NCBI RefSeq assembly: GCF_013283645.1
Contig: NZ_JABEKV010000002.1
Coordinates: 503,798 to 567,797, forward strand
Length of the DNA stretch: 64,000 bases
Direction of reading: 5' to 3'
Origin: Sinorhizobium psoraleae
GTDB taxonomy: Bacteria; Pseudomonadota; Alphaproteobacteria; Rhizobiales; Rhizobiaceae
A program made the translations under genes and the position numbers. Positions within the stretch are counted from its first letter, which is position 1. Every line of letters starts with the position of its first letter. Under the pieces are notes generated by a model that did not search any database, was not told the DNA's origin, and saw nothing but the letters and a program-made list of their open reading frames with translations. Below are positions 42,795 to 52,111 of the stretch, one piece after another.

Positions 42795-44627
42795 ATGCGG
42801 CAAAATACACTCCTTCGCCTTCTTGGCGGCGCGGCACTGCTGGCCCTTGCATCGGTGACCGGCAGCTATCCGGCCTTCGCCGAGGAAAAGGCGGCGGTCG
42901 AAGACGCGAAACCTTTCGACATCAAATCCGTCGACACGTTTTCCGGCGCCTTTCTTGCCGCCCGCACGGCCGATGTGGATCGCGACTTCGCCTCAGCAAC
43001 CGAACTTTACAAGATCGCTCTGCAGTTCGAACCGAACAACAGCGACGTCAAGCAGCGGCTGATGATCACGCTGCTCATGGCAGGCAAGCTTGACGACGGC
43101 GTCAAAATCGCAGAGGACCTGAAGTCCGACCCGGCTGTCGAACGCATCACGACGGTCGTCCGCGCGATCGAAGCGATCCGCAAGCGCGAATACCGCAGCG
43201 CCCAGAAGCTACTGGCCTATGACGGCCCGAACGATCTCGACCGGCTGATGAATACGCTTCTGTCCTCATGGGCGAAGTTCGGCCAAGGCCGGCCGAAGGA
43301 GGCGCTGGCGCAGATCAAGGCGCTTGACGGCCCTGAATGGTTCCGTGTTTTCAAGAACTATCACGCCGGTGCGATCGCGCTTGCCGCCGGCGACAAGACA
43401 ACGGCCCGCGCACGCCTCAACGACGCCATTCTCGACCGCGAAGGCGGCAGCGCCGCCCCGGACACGTTCATGCGTGCGGTAGAGGCGCTCGCCCGTTTCG
43501 AAGCTCGTGAGGGCAACAAGCAAAAGGCCCTGGATACGATCGCCGTCGGCGAAGGCATGGTCAACAACTACACGCCGCTCGAGGCGCTGAGAAAGAGTAT
43601 CGAGGAAGGCAAGCCCCAGGAGCAGCAGGTTCGCAACGCCGTGCAAGGCGCCGCTGCGGTGCTCTTTTCGATCGGAGGCGCGCTCAACCGCGAAGGCGCG
43701 GAAGACGTCGTTTCGCTCTATTTGCAGACCGCACGCCAACTCGATCCGGAAAGTGCCGACATTCTCGTCATGCTCGGCGGGATTGCCGAAAACCTGAAGA
43801 AGGACGAGGAGGCGATCGCGCTTTACAAGAGCGTGCCGGAAGGCTCGCCGATGCGCCGCCTCTCCGAGCTTCAACTCGGACTTAGCCTTGCCAGCATCGG
43901 CAAGGTCGAAGAGGCAAAGAAGCACCTGAGAGCGCTGATCGATGTCGATCCCAAGAATATCCGCAGCTATCTCGCCTATGGCAGCGTTCTGTCGGACGCC
44001 AAGGACTACAAGGAGATGGGCGAACTTTACGACCGAGCCGTCGCGGCCATCGGTCCCGTGCCGAAGCGCGGCGACTGGACCGTATTCTTCCAGCGCGGCA
44101 TCGCCTACGAGCGGCAGAAGATCTGGGAGAAGGCGGAACCGAATTTCCGCAAGGCACTGGAACTCAATCCGGATCAGCCGCAGGTCCTGAACTATCTCGG
44201 CTACTCCTGGGTCGACATGAACATAAACCTCGAAGAGGGCCTCGACATGATCCGCAAGGCGGTCGAGCTCAAGCCCGATGACGGCTACATCGTCGATTCG
44301 CTCGGTTGGGCGTATTTCCGCATGAACCGGTTCGATGATGCCGTGACCGAACTCGAGCGCGCCGCCGAACTGATGGCTGGCGACGCCACGATCAACGACC
44401 ACCTCGGCGATGCTTACTGGCGGGTCGGGCGCAAGCTCGAAGCGGTGTTCCAGTGGAACCAGGCACTTGAGCTGAAACCCGAGGAAGCGGAAATTCCGAA
44501 GATCAAGGCGAAGATCGAAAACGGCTTGCCGCCGCTCAAGGCGCGGGTTCCGGCCGCGGCCGACGCGAAGGAAACATTGCCGAAGAAGACAGGTCCCGGG
44601 ACCGCGACACCGGACAAGAAATCCTGA
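42795..44627 (+). CDS. Exported tetratricopeptide-repeat protein
   Basis: A 610-residue protein with signal peptide (LLGGAALLALASVTGSYPAFA, cleavage near residue 28) and TPR helices over most of its length: clear units are ATELYKIALQFEPNNSDVKQ (~62-81), EAIALYKSVPEGSPMRRL (~350), AEPNFRKALELNPDQPQVL (~455), and DMIRKAVELKPDDGYIVDSLGWAYF (split over ~490-515). ATG 42795 is the start with the signal peptide. It ends 4 bases before ispE, so they are cotranscribed and probably coupled. Periplasmic TPR proteins act as protein-interaction scaffolds; no partner is evident. Confidence 0.88.
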   Translation: MRQNTLLRLLGGAALLALASVTGSYPAFAEEKAAVEDAKPFDIKSVDTFSGAFLAARTADVDRDFASATELYKIALQFEPNNSDVKQRLMITLLMAGKLDDGVKIAEDLKSDPAVERITTVVRAIEAIRKREYRSAQKLLAYDGPNDLDRLMNTLLSSWAKFGQGRPKEALAQIKALDGPEWFRVFKNYHAGAIALAAGDKTTARARLNDAILDREGGSAAPDTFMRAVEALARFEAREGNKQKALDTIAVGEGMVNNYTPLEALRKSIEEGKPQEQQVRNAVQGAAAVLFSIGGALNREGAEDVVSLYLQTARQLDPESADILVMLGGIAENLKKDEEAIALYKSVPEGSPMRRLSELQLGLSLASIGKVEEAKKHLRALIDVDPKNIRSYLAYGSVLSDAKDYKEMGELYDRAVAAIGPVPKRGDWTVFFQRGIAYERQKIWEKAEPNFRKALELNPDQPQVLNYLGYSWVDMNINLEEGLDMIRKAVELKPDDGYIVDSLGWAYFRMNRFDDAVTELERAAELMAGDATINDHLGDAYWRVGRKLEAVFQWNQALELKPEEAEIPKIKAKIENGLPPLKARVPAAADAKETLPKKTGPGTATPDKKS

Positions 44628-44631
44628 GGAT

Positions 44632-45543
44632 ATGCGGCTGGACGGCATTCCGGGTTTCGCGCTGACATGCGCGGCGCCTGCCAAAATCAATCTGGCGCTG
44701 CATGTAATTGGCCAGCGTGCCGACGGCCACCATCGTCTGGAAAGCCTGGTTACGTTCGCGGATTGCGGCGACCGGATCGGCCTTGCGGCGGCGGACGCCG
44801 ATCGTTTCACCGTGTCGGGGCGCTTCTCCGGCGATCTGCCGCTTTCTGCGGAAAGCAAGGACGGCAATCTGGTGCTGCGGGCACGCGACCTGTTGCGGCG
44901 GGAGCTCGCGTCGCGCAGCATCGCCGCCGGCCCGGTTCATCTCCATCTCGAAAAAAACCTGCCCGTCGCCTCCGGTATCGGCGGCGGCTCGGCAGATGCG
45001 GCAGCCACTCTTTCGGGGCTGCTGTTGCTGTGGGGAGCGTCGATCGAGCCGCTAACGCTCGATGCCATTGCCCTCGAACTGGGCGCGGATGTGCCGATGT
45101 GCCTCGATGGCGGGCCGCTTCTTGCCAAGGGAATCGGCGAAGAGATTAGCCCCATTCCCGATATGCCGTCCTTCGCGATCGTCCTCGTCAATCCGCTGAT
45201 CGCCGTTTCGACGCCGGTGATCTTTCGGACACTGGCCAACAAGACGAATCCACCGCTCATCCTACCGCAAGGAATAGCCACGGCTGCGGACTGGTTTTCG
45301 GCCATGGCCGATATGCGCAACGATCTGGAGGTGCCCGCGCGCAGGCTCGCTCCGGTGATCGACGACGTGTCGGGTGCCCTGAGCACGGCGGGCGCCACGC
45401 TTGTGCGCATGTCCGGCTCTGGCGCCACCTGCTTCGGGCTGTTCGAGAGCGACGAAAGAGCGCAGCAGGCCGCTTACCGCATTTCCGCCAGCCAGCCAGA
45501 GTGGTACGTTTGCGCCGCTCGAACCACGGGGGAAGGAGGATAA
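44632..45543 (+). CDS. ispE: 4-diphosphocytidyl-2-C-methyl-D-erythritol kinase
   Basis: A 303-residue GHMP kinase that phosphorylates CDP-methylerythritol in the MEP isoprenoid pathway. APAKINLALHVIGQRADGHH (~residues 15-34) is the N-terminal substrate segment, PVASGIGGGSADAAATL (~107-123) the phosphate-binding GHMP loop, and RMSGSGATCFGLFES (~262-276) the C-terminal motif. It starts 4 bases after the TPR gene and is followed 6 bases later by moaB, so three unrelated functions share one transcript. With dxs at the window start it belongs to the same pathway but not the same operon. Confidence 0.95.
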   Translation: MRLDGIPGFALTCAAPAKINLALHVIGQRADGHHRLESLVTFADCGDRIGLAAADADRFTVSGRFSGDLPLSAESKDGNLVLRARDLLRRELASRSIAAGPVHLHLEKNLPVASGIGGGSADAAATLSGLLLLWGASIEPLTLDAIALELGADVPMCLDGGPLLAKGIGEEISPIPDMPSFAIVLVNPLIAVSTPVIFRTLANKTNPPLILPQGIATAADWFSAMADMRNDLEVPARRLAPVIDDVSGALSTAGATLVRMSGSGATCFGLFESDERAQQAAYRISASQPEWYVCAARTTGEGG

Positions 45544-45549
45544 CACCCA

Positions 45550-46092
45550 ATGCCTGTCATCGATGAAAGCCGCCCGTTCATTCCCGTCGGCATTGCAGTG
45601 CTCACGGTATCCGACACGCGCACACGCGCGAACGACAAGTCGGGAGATACGCTCGAGGCACGCATACGCGAGGCCGGCCATCGGGTTGAAGCGCGAGCGA
45701 TCGTCCCGGACGACCGGCAGAAGATCTACGACCAAGTTAAGACCTGGACGCTGGATGAGGCAATCGACGTGGTCATTACCACCGGAGGCACCGGCTTTAC
45801 CGGCCGCGACGTGACGCCGGAGGCGCTGGAGCCGCTCTTCGAAAAGCGCATGGACGGCTTTTCCGAAGTGTTCCACCGGATCTCCTACGAGAAGATCGGC
45901 ACGTCGACGATCCAGTCGCGGGCTACTGGCGGCGTCGCCAACGCGACGTTCGTCTTCGTTCTGCCCGGATCGCCGGGCGCTTGCAAGGATGCCTGGGATG
46001 GCATCCTGAAGCAGCAACTCGACTATCGGCACATGCCCTGCAATTTCGTTGAAATCATGCCGCGCTTGGACGAGCACCTGCAGCGCGGCTGA
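45550..46092 (+). CDS. moaB: Molybdenum cofactor biosynthesis protein B
   Basis: A 180-residue MogA/MoaB-family protein involved in molybdopterin adenylylation. Conserved motifs are VLTVSDTRTRANDKSGDTLE (~residues 17-36), ITTGGTGFTGRDVTPEALE (~77-95) and FVLPGSPGACKDAWDGIL (~137-154). GGAGGATAACACC lies before ATG 45550. Last gene of the TPR-ispE-moaB unit. No other molybdenum cofactor gene is in the window. MoaB and MogA overlap in sequence; the length fits MoaB. Confidence 0.93.
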   Translation: MPVIDESRPFIPVGIAVLTVSDTRTRANDKSGDTLEARIREAGHRVEARAIVPDDRQKIYDQVKTWTLDEAIDVVITTGGTGFTGRDVTPEALEPLFEKRMDGFSEVFHRISYEKIGTSTIQSRATGGVANATFVFVLPGSPGACKDAWDGILKQQLDYRHMPCNFVEIMPRLDEHLQRG

Positions 46093-46416
46093 CGCGCTCG
46101 CCGGACCCGCCTTGAGATTTCGTCGTCCAGCCCTGAGGTTGTTCCCTTCGAAACAGCGGGCCTCAAACGGACTCGGTAAATTCCTCACCGTCAGTTGGCG
46201 CGAGATGGTCAAAGGGCACACTGATCATCCATCTCAAGCGCAGCGAAGACAAATCTTCCCGACGACGCTGGCGGGAAGAGCAGGAGGCATACGACGTGCC
46301 GTCCGTTGGATTGCATGGCCATTCATTTAGCTAGCAAGGTCATTTGAGAGCCGCTTCCGGGGGGTGCCGCTGACAAGACAGGCACCCCATTCTCGCGGCC
46401 GATAGATGGTCTGCCG
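46093..46416. other. Intergenic gap after moaB
   Basis: About 320 bases between convergent genes. It holds a perfect 8-bp inverted repeat GGGGTGCC (46361-46368) / GGCACCCC (46381-46388) with a 12-base loop and no T-run, possibly a terminator for either side. Short open frames here show no recognisable product. Confidence 0.45.
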
Positions 46417-46947
46417 CTACTCCGCAGCCGGTCTGCTGGCGGCCGCCACCCATGCGGGAACAAGCTCGGTCGCCAGTTTGCGCACTGCACGAACATTCAC
46501 CATATCGCTCAGCCGCATGTTCGCGCGGGCAACGGCGATCGCATCACGCTTTTGCATCAGAAACCCTGTCTCGAGCGGCCTGGCTCTGCGCGACAGGCGG
46601 CTTAACAGCGAGCGACGATGGATTCGCGAAGGAGAAAACCGCGCCGGGTTTTTGTTGAGCGACACATATTCGAGAAGTTCGTCCACCCATCTCCCCGTTG
46701 GCCGTGCGCCAGGCTCCAGGAACATCAGCCACTCCCCTCGGGCCGAACGGACGATGTCGCCCAAGTCCCAATTGACACAGAAGCGGCATCCGGCAGCATC
46801 CGCTACACGCAGCGAACCGTCTTTCGAACCGTGATCGAGAATGATGACGTCGCTGACGAGGCCCTCCACGGCGCCAGTAACAAGCACAGACAGCGTCTGC
46901 ACGAGTTCGGCCTCGTTGTCCTGCGTTTCCATGATGATCGTCAGCAT
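46417..46947 (-). CDS. Small family-2-like glycosyltransferase
   Basis: A 176-residue protein resembling the N-terminal half of family-2 glycosyltransferases: LTIIMETQDNEAELVQTLS at the start, VIILDHGSKDGSLRVADAAG (~residues 41-60) in the position of the nucleotide-binding acidic motif, and ARGEWLMFLEPGARPTGRWV (~78-97), in which the usual DxD-like motif reads LEPGA. ATG 46947 is chosen because TAGGAA lies 6 bases upstream. The protein is shorter than full enzymes and its acidic metal motif is weak, so activity is doubtful. It diverges from the radical SAM gene across a region with a LexA box. Confidence 0.7.
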   Translation of the reverse strand: MLTIIMETQDNEAELVQTLSVLVTGAVEGLVSDVIILDHGSKDGSLRVADAAGCRFCVNWDLGDIVRSARGEWLMFLEPGARPTGRWVDELLEYVSLNKNPARFSPSRIHRRSLLSRLSRRARPLETGFLMQKRDAIAVARANMRLSDMVNVRAVRKLATELVPAWVAAASRPAAE

Positions 46948-47048
46948 AGCCGTTCCTACCGCATTGCACTGCCAAATGCTACCCATCGGGCGTTGCCCCT
47001 TCGGCGCTCCCTGTGCCACTCCCGGTTCGCTCGACATTCTCGAGTTTT

Positions 47049-47063
47049 GTTCTTGATTTGTTC
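47049..47063. promoter_or_regulatory. LexA (SOS) box of alphaproteobacterial type
   Basis: GTTC at 47049-47052 and GTTC at 47060-47063 are separated by exactly 7 bases (TTGATTT), the known direct-repeat LexA operator of alphaproteobacteria (GTTC-N7-GTTC). It is 66 bases upstream of the radical SAM gene start and about 100 bases upstream of the divergent glycosyltransferase. Confidence 0.7.
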
Positions 47064-47128
47064 TATTTTCTGCGATAGGAAAATAATCAGGACGAAACGG
47101 AGCACCGTCTGTTTCCGAGGAGATATCG

Positions 47129-48286
47129 ATGACCGAGCTGTCTCAACTGAGGCAGGGTGCCTTTGCACCTGCCAACACCGCGGATATGGCCGAAGCAATG
47201 ATCAGGGGGACGGGCCTGAGGATCGAGGTCGATCGGCGGCGTGGCCGCGGCGCCGGATTAAATATGTCCGGACGCTTTGAACCGATAACGCGCGAGGTTT
47301 TCGACGACGGCTGGGAGAGCATCGAGGAATTGCCGCCCTTCAAGACGGAAGTCCAGGTCGAGAAGCCGCGGGCGGTCATCACGCGCAACGATTCCCCGGA
47401 TATCTCCTTCGACCGTTCGATCAATCCCTATCGCGGTTGCGAGCATGGTTGCATCTACTGTTTTGCACGGCCGACCCATGCCTATATGGGACTCTCGGCA
47501 GGCCTCGACTTCGAGTCCAAACTTTTCTCGAAGCCGGATGCGCCGCGTTTGCTGGAACGCGAACTGGCAAGGCCAGACTACAAGGTTCGACCGATCGCGA
47601 TCGGCACAAACACCGATCCCTATCAGCCGATCGAGAAGGAATGGCGCATCATGCGCCAGATTCTCGAGGTGTTGAAGGCGGCAAACCACCCGGTGATGAT
47701 CGTCACCAAATCGGCAATGGTGACCCGCGACATCGATCTGCTTGCCCCAATGGCGGAGAAGGGTCTCGCGCGCGTCGGAATTTCGGTGACCACGCTTGAT
47801 CGGAAACTCGCGCGTACGATGGAGCCGCGGGCATCTACGCCGACTAAGCGGCTGGAGGCGATCCGCGCCATCTCGGAAGCAGGCATTCCGGCCGGTGTGC
47901 TGGTTGCGCCGATCATTCCGGCGCTGAACGACCACGAGATCGAACGCGTGCTCGATTCGGCGAAGGCGGCGGGCGCATCGGAAGCGAGCTATGTGCTGTT
48001 GCGGCTGCCGCTGGAAGTGAGCCCGCTCTTTCGCGATTGGCTCCTGCGGAACTATCCGAATCGCTATCGCCACGTCATGTCGTTGATCCGCTCCATGCGT
48101 GGCGGCAAGGACTACGACGCCGAGTTCGGCAAGCGCATGAAGGGTGCCGGTCCTTACGCCTGGCAGATCGGCCGGCGTTTCGAACTTGCCGCCAAGCGGC
48201 TAGGGTTCAACCTGACGCGCCGACAATTGCGGAATGACATCTTCGTGCCGCCGCTCGGAATGGGAGTGCAGCTGTCACTGCTTTAG
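47129..48286 (+). CDS. PA0069-family radical SAM protein
   Basis: A 385-residue radical SAM protein related to spore photoproduct lyase-like enzymes. The cluster-binding motif CEHGCIYC (~residues 106-113) is followed by FARPTHAYMGLSAGLDFESK, typical of the PA0069 group, and IGTNTDPYQPIEKEWRIMR (~157-175). The N-terminus (RGRGAGLNMSGRFEP) is also typical. GAGGAG lies before ATG 47129. A LexA box in the promoter region suggests induction by DNA damage, which would fit a role in DNA photoproduct or base-damage repair; that is inference, and the family has no firmly established substrate to my knowledge. Confidence 0.9.
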   Translation: MTELSQLRQGAFAPANTADMAEAMIRGTGLRIEVDRRRGRGAGLNMSGRFEPITREVFDDGWESIEELPPFKTEVQVEKPRAVITRNDSPDISFDRSINPYRGCEHGCIYCFARPTHAYMGLSAGLDFESKLFSKPDAPRLLERELARPDYKVRPIAIGTNTDPYQPIEKEWRIMRQILEVLKAANHPVMIVTKSAMVTRDIDLLAPMAEKGLARVGISVTTLDRKLARTMEPRASTPTKRLEAIRAISEAGIPAGVLVAPIIPALNDHEIERVLDSAKAAGASEASYVLLRLPLEVSPLFRDWLLRNYPNRYRHVMSLIRSMRGGKDYDAEFGKRMKGAGPYAWQIGRRFELAAKRLGFNLTRRQLRNDIFVPPLGMGVQLSLL

Positions 48287-48480
48287 GATCGCCCCTGAGA
48301 TTTCTCGACAATACGAGCCGAGCTCTCTCCACGACAGGAACTCGATAGCATTCTTCATGCAAAATTTCGGTTCCGGCGCCCTCCCCCGCCTCAGGATGGC
48401 GCTGGTTTTCCTCCCGGTCACCGCCGCACTCGTACCGGGGGGCTTGAAGGGAATCGGGCGAATATGCGAGGGTCCCCCGC

Positions 48481-49131
48481 ATGTCACGTCGCAAATCGCC
48501 CGATTCCCCACTCTTTCCCGTCGAACTCCCGGTTCCGGATTTCGGCTTCGAGCTTGCCGCCCGCAGAGATGGCCTTTGGCCCGTCGCCGGCGCCGACGAG
48601 GCCGGCCGTGGTCCGCTTGCCGGTCCGGTCGTCGCAGCTGCCGTCATCCTCGACCCGGACTCCATTCCGGCCGGCCTCAACGACAGCAAGCTGTTGAGTG
48701 CGGAACAGCGGGAGGCGCTTTTCGAGCAAATTCTCGCGACGGCAACGGTCTCGATCGCCTCATCTTCGGCGACGCGCATCGACACGACCGATATTCTCAA
48801 GGCGAGCCTCAATGCGATGCGACGAGCCATCGATGGTCTTTCCACGTCCGCGCGTTTTGTGCTCGTCGATGGCCGTGATGTTCCTCCGGGGCTTTCCTGC
48901 CACGCCAAGGCGATCGTTAAAGGCGATTGCCGATCGATGTCGATCGCCGCCGCGTCGATCGTCGCGAAGGTCACCCGCGACCGGATGATGGCGCGTGCCG
49001 ACATCACCTTTCCGGCCTATGGCTTTGCCGTTCATGCGGGCTATGCCACGGTAAGGCATCGCGACGCCATCGACAGTCACGGTCCTTGCTCGCTGCATCG
49101 GATGAGCTTCCGTCCCTTTCGCCAGATTTAA
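48481..49131 (+). CDS. rnhB: Ribonuclease HII
   Basis: A 216-residue enzyme that cuts the RNA strand of RNA-DNA hybrids and removes single ribonucleotides from [23 protein letters not shown] (~residues 33-52) holds the catalytic DE pair; [13 protein letters not shown] (~62-74) and [13 protein letters not shown] (~126-138), [12 protein letters not shown] (~160-171) contain the remaining family motifs. Length is normal, with an extra ~25 N-terminal residues ([20 protein letters not shown]). It lies ~195 bases after the radical SAM gene; a bidirectional terminator separates it from the convergent ATP synthase operon. Confidence 0.95.
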   Translation: MSRRKSPDSPLFPVELPVPDFGFELAARRDGLWPVAGADEAGRGPLAGPVVAAAVILDPDSIPAGLNDSKLLSAEQREALFEQILATATVSIASSSATRIDTTDILKASLNAMRRAIDGLSTSARFVLVDGRDVPPGLSCHAKAIVKGDCRSMSIAAASIVAKVTRDRMMARADITFPAYGFAVHAGYATVRHRDAIDSHGPCSLHRMSFRPFRQI

Positions 49132-49258
49132 CCCGAGCCTTCGGCCCCGCGAACGGCCGCCCTCCGCCTTGACAGCGTGCGCACATGCCCGATGACCGTG
49201 CGAAGTATCCGGCCCGTGTCCATCCCATTGCCGCCCGGCGACCGCCGCATAGACAACA

Positions 49259-49282
49259 AAAAAGGCCCCGCGGGGCCTTTTT
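49259..49282. terminator. Bidirectional rho-independent terminator
   Basis: A perfect 24-base palindrome AAAAAGGCCCCG / CGGGGCCTTTTT gives a G-C stem with a T-run in both directions. It sits between the convergent rnhB and atpF genes and can end both transcripts. Confidence 0.9.
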
Positions 49283-49307
49283 CGATTTCCGAGAACCAGT
49301 CGTCGTC

Positions 49308-49793
49308 TTAATTGAGCCGCGACTTGACCTCACCGAGTGCCTGCTTGAAGAGCGCTTCCTGCGCACCGGCGTCGGTCTTGGCGGTCAAGACCTTCTCGGC
49401 AGCGCTGATCGCGAGATCGACGGCAGCCGAGCGGACGGCGTTGATCGCATCGTTTTCGGCCTGTTTGATCTTCTGCTCGGAAAGTGCCGTGCGCCGCGCG
49501 ACGTAGTCTTCAGTCTTCTGCCTGGCTTCCGCCGTCAGCATCTCCGCTTCCCGTTGCGCGGCGGCAACGATGCTGGCGGCCTCCGCTTCGGCGTCCTTGC
49601 GCTTACGCTGGTACTCAGCGACCAAGCTCTGGGCTTCTTCGCGCAGGCGCTTGGCTTCCGCCAGCTCGTTCCCGATCTTGTCGGCACGTGCGTCGAGTGC
49701 CTTGCCGATCATGCCCGGAACCTTGAGATAGGCGATGAGGACAAAGAAGAGAATCAGGCCGACGAGGGCGTAGAAAGTCGCATCAAGAGCCAT
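49308..49793 (-). CDS. atpF: ATP synthase Fo subunit b
   Basis: A 161-residue subunit of the peripheral stator stalk. An N-terminal membrane helix (FYALVGLILFFVLIAYLKV, ~residues 7-25) is followed by a long charged coiled coil rich in Ala, Glu and Lys (AKRLREEAQSLVAEYQRKRK). It is the last of five Fo genes (atpI-B-E-F'-F); a paired b' gene lies 13 bases upstream, as in other alphaproteobacteria where b and b' form a heterodimer. The F1 genes are not in the window, as is usual in this group. Confidence 0.95.
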   Translation of the reverse strand: MALDATFYALVGLILFFVLIAYLKVPGMIGKALDARADKIGNELAEAKRLREEAQSLVAEYQRKRKDAEAEAASIVAAAQREAEMLTAEARQKTEDYVARRTALSEQKIKQAENDAINAVRSAAVDLAISAAEKVLTAKTDAGAQEALFKQALGEVKSRLN

Positions 49794-49806
49794 CGTTCAT
49801 TGCTCC

Positions 49807-50418
49807 TCAGTTGCCTGCAGATGCCTTGACCGCTGCAGCGATCTCGGCCTTGGTAACGGTTCCACCGATCAGTTGCTTAACGACGGCGGTTGCCGTGTCC
49901 TCGGCAATAGCGCCGACATCGGCGAGCGCCTTGGACTTGATCTCGGCAATGCGCGCTTCCGCAGCGGAGATCTTCTTCGTCAGATCGGCCTCGACGGCGG
50001 TCCGGTCAGCCGTCGCCTTTGCCTTGGCAGCCTCGCGCGCGGTATCGGCGATCGAATGGCCCTTGGCCCTGGCGCTTGCCAGTTCCTGCTCGTAGGAAGC
50101 GATGGCAGCGTCGGCTTCGCCCTTCAGGCGCGACGCTTCATCCAGATCCTGCGCGATCCGGTCGTGACGGGTTTCGAGAATGCCGCCAATGCGCGGAATG
50201 ATGACCTTCGACATCAGCAGATAGAAGAGGCCGAACGTGATCGCGAGCCAGAGCAACTGCGATGCGAAATGGGTCGAATCGAAGGGCGGGAACACGCCCG
50301 TGCCGTGTTCGCCTTCGTGGGCCACACCCGTTTCGGTGTGCACCTCGCCGGCCGCAGCGGGATCGTGTGCTTCGCCTTCAGTGGTGGTTGACTGGGCATA
50401 CGCCGCGGTCACAAACAT
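49807..50418 (-). CDS. atpF2: ATP synthase Fo subunit b'
   Basis: A 203-residue b' subunit (also called AtpG or AtpX). It starts [20 protein letters not shown] at ATG 50418, with GGAGGTGAGC directly upstream; the longer frame is not needed. A membrane helix ([20 protein letters not shown], ~57-76) lies after an acidic, Ala-rich N-terminal extension, then the coiled coil that pairs with subunit b. The length with its extended N-terminus is normal for rhizobial b'. Confidence 0.92.
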   Translation of the reverse strand: MFVTAAYAQSTTTEGEAHDPAAAGEVHTETGVAHEGEHGTGVFPPFDSTHFASQLLWLAITFGLFYLLMSKVIIPRIGGILETRHDRIAQDLDEASRLKGEADAAIASYEQELASARAKGHSIADTAREAAKAKATADRTAVEADLTKKISAAEARIAEIKSKALADVGAIAEDTATAVVKQLIGGTVTKAEIAAAVKASAGN

Positions 50419-50495
50419 GCTCACCTCCAGGTGCACTCAAGAATATGCGCGGCCGCGACCCCTGAACGAGGCCGCGGCCAAAACTTCGGTCCGTA

Positions 50496-50723
50496 TTAGA
50501 CGGCGAAGAGGAGGAGCAGGGCTACGAGCAGCGAGAAGATGCCCAGAGCTTCCGTAACGGCGAAGCCGAATACGAGGCGGCCGAACTGGCCGTCAGCAGC
50601 CGACGGGTTGCGCAGCGCGCCGGACAGGTAGCTGCCGAAGATGTTGCCGAGGCCGAGAGCCGTGCCGGCCATACCAAGGCATGCAAGACCTGCGCCGATG
50701 AACTTTGCTGCTTCCGCTTCCAT
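50496..50723 (-). CDS. atpE: ATP synthase Fo subunit c
   Basis: A 75-residue proteolipid that forms the rotating ring. Two hydrophobic helices ([20 protein letters not shown] and [20 protein letters not shown]) flank the polar loop RNPSAADGQ; the proton-carrying glutamate is in AVTEALG (~residue 58). ATG 50723 has AAGGAGTT upstream; frames open further upstream are not used. Adjacent to atpB and atpF' in the Fo operon. Confidence 0.96.
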   Translation of the reverse strand: MEAEAAKFIGAGLACLGMAGTALGLGNIFGSYLSGALRNPSAADGQFGRLVFGFAVTEALGIFSLLVALLLLFAV

Positions 50724-50807
50724 GATTGAACTCCTTCGAAATGGTGTTGCGGCTAGGATTTGTGCTTCCACCGGAGGACCCGGGCGGAAGCCAGCGACTG
50801 TGATTCC

Positions 50808-51560
50808 TTAGTGGCTTCCCGGATGGACAGCGTCGTTGAGGTACATGCAGGTCAGCACCGCAAAGACGTAGGCCTGGAGGAAGCAGACGAGGAACTCAAG
50901 ACCGGTAATGGCGACGGTCATGATGAGAGGCAGGATCGCACCGCCAATGCCGAGCGCGCCGAGGGCGCTCAACGAGGTGACGAAGCCCGCGAAAACCTTC
51001 AGCGTGATGTGGCCGGCGAGCATGTTGGCGAACAGTCGGACCGAAAGGCTGATGGGACGGGAAAGGAAGGAAATGATTTCGATCGCAACGACCAGCGGCA
51101 ACAATACCCCCGGCACGCCGTGCGGCACGAAAAGCTTCAGGAAGCCAAGGCCGTGTTTGTAGAAACCATAGAGAATGACGGTCCCGATGACGAACACCGC
51201 CAGGGCGAAGGTGACGATGATCTGGCTGGTTACCGTGAAGAAGTACGGAAACATGCCGAGCAGGTTCGCCGTCAGGATGAACATGAACAGCGAGAAAACC
51301 ATCGGGAAGAATTTCATGCCGTGGTTGCCCGCCCCTTCGCGAAGCATCGAGGCGATGAATTCATAGGACATTTCCGAAACCGACTGCAGGCGGGTCGGGA
51401 TCAGCCCGCGCTGCGACGTGGTCAGATAAAGAAAGCCGGCGGCCACACCGACGGTCGCGACCATGAACAGCGACGCGTTGGTGAAGGAAAAGTCAATTCC
51501 GCCAATTTCGATCGGGACAATCTTGTTGACCAGGAACTGGTGGGTCGGATCGTTTGACAC
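50808..51560 (-). CDS. atpB: ATP synthase Fo subunit a
   Basis: A 250-residue membrane subunit forming the proton half-channels. GTG 51560 is the start, with AAAGAGAAG upstream. The essential arginine is in [20 protein letters not shown] (~residues 168-187), the family signature helix; [14 protein letters not shown] (~100-113) and the C-terminal [20 protein letters not shown] (~215-234) are further conserved helices. Second gene of the operon after atpI. Confidence 0.96.
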   Translation of the reverse strand: MSNDPTHQFLVNKIVPIEIGGIDFSFTNASLFMVATVGVAAGFLYLTTSQRGLIPTRLQSVSEMSYEFIASMLREGAGNHGMKFFPMVFSLFMFILTANLLGMFPYFFTVTSQIIVTFALAVFVIGTVILYGFYKHGLGFLKLFVPHGVPGVLLPLVVAIEIISFLSRPISLSVRLFANMLAGHITLKVFAGFVTSLSALGALGIGGAILPLIMTVAITGLEFLVCFLQAYVFAVLTCMYLNDAVHPGSH

Positions 51561-51620
51561 CGCGCTTCTCTTTCATTTTGCCCGCCCGCAAGCGGAAATC
51601 GTGTTCTTTCAGGCGGCGCC

Positions 51621-51980
51621 TCAGGCGCCATCCCCGTCCTTCTTTTCATTTCCAGGGCCGCGTTTGCCCGATTCCGGCGTCGCCACCATTCCGGCGGACC
51701 GCAGCACGTTCAAGACGCCGGCACAAAACCCGAGGAGCAGCAAGACGATCATGCCCCACGGCCCTGTACCCGCAAAGTGATCCAAAAGATAGCCCAGAAA
51801 CGCCCCGACAAGGATCCCGGCGATGAACTCGCTCGAGAGCTTCATCGCCGCTGCGTAGCCTTGCCGGCTTTCTGCGGCGCGCGTCTCGGCATCGTCCGAC
51901 TTGTCCGTCCGCTTGGACGCGATGTCGTCGCCAAGGCGCTTCAGCCGCGCTTCCAGACTTTCTTCCGGTTTCTCCGTCAC
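51621..51980 (-). CDS. atpI: ATP synthase protein I (AtpI/AtpZ type)
   Basis: A 119-residue small membrane protein, start GTG 51980 with AGGGGAG 5 bases upstream. Two helices (FIAGILVGAFLGYLLDHFAG and GMIVLLLLGFCAGVLNVLRS) with a charged N-terminus (EKPEESLEARLKRLGDDIAS) and an acidic tail are typical of AtpI in alphaproteobacteria, which helps assembly of the c-ring or regulates the Fo sector. First gene of the operon. A good promoter lies ~100 bases upstream. Confidence 0.92.
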   Translation of the reverse strand: MTEKPEESLEARLKRLGDDIASKRTDKSDDAETRAAESRQGYAAAMKLSSEFIAGILVGAFLGYLLDHFAGTGPWGMIVLLLLGFCAGVLNVLRSAGMVATPESGKRGPGNEKKDGDGA

Positions 51981-52082
51981 ATGGCTCCCCTTTGCAGCCC
52001 CACGCGGTCTTAAACGCGATTTCGGTCATACAAACGGCCGGTGTTCAAGCCACGCTTCGGCCCCCATTTGAAGTCGCGCGCA

Positions 52083-52111
52083 ACATAGTTTTAGGCACCC
52101 TCATAGTCAAG
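52083..52111 (-). promoter_or_regulatory. Rhizobial sigma-70 type promoter of the atp operon
   Basis: On the minus strand, CTTGAC (52111-52106) and CTATGT (52088-52083) are separated by exactly 17 bases, a one-base departure from the S. meliloti consensus CTTGAC-N17-CTATAT. The implied start lies ~100 bases before atpI. The upstream stretch from 52130 to 52190 is AT-rich, as expected of a strong promoter. Confidence 0.7.
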
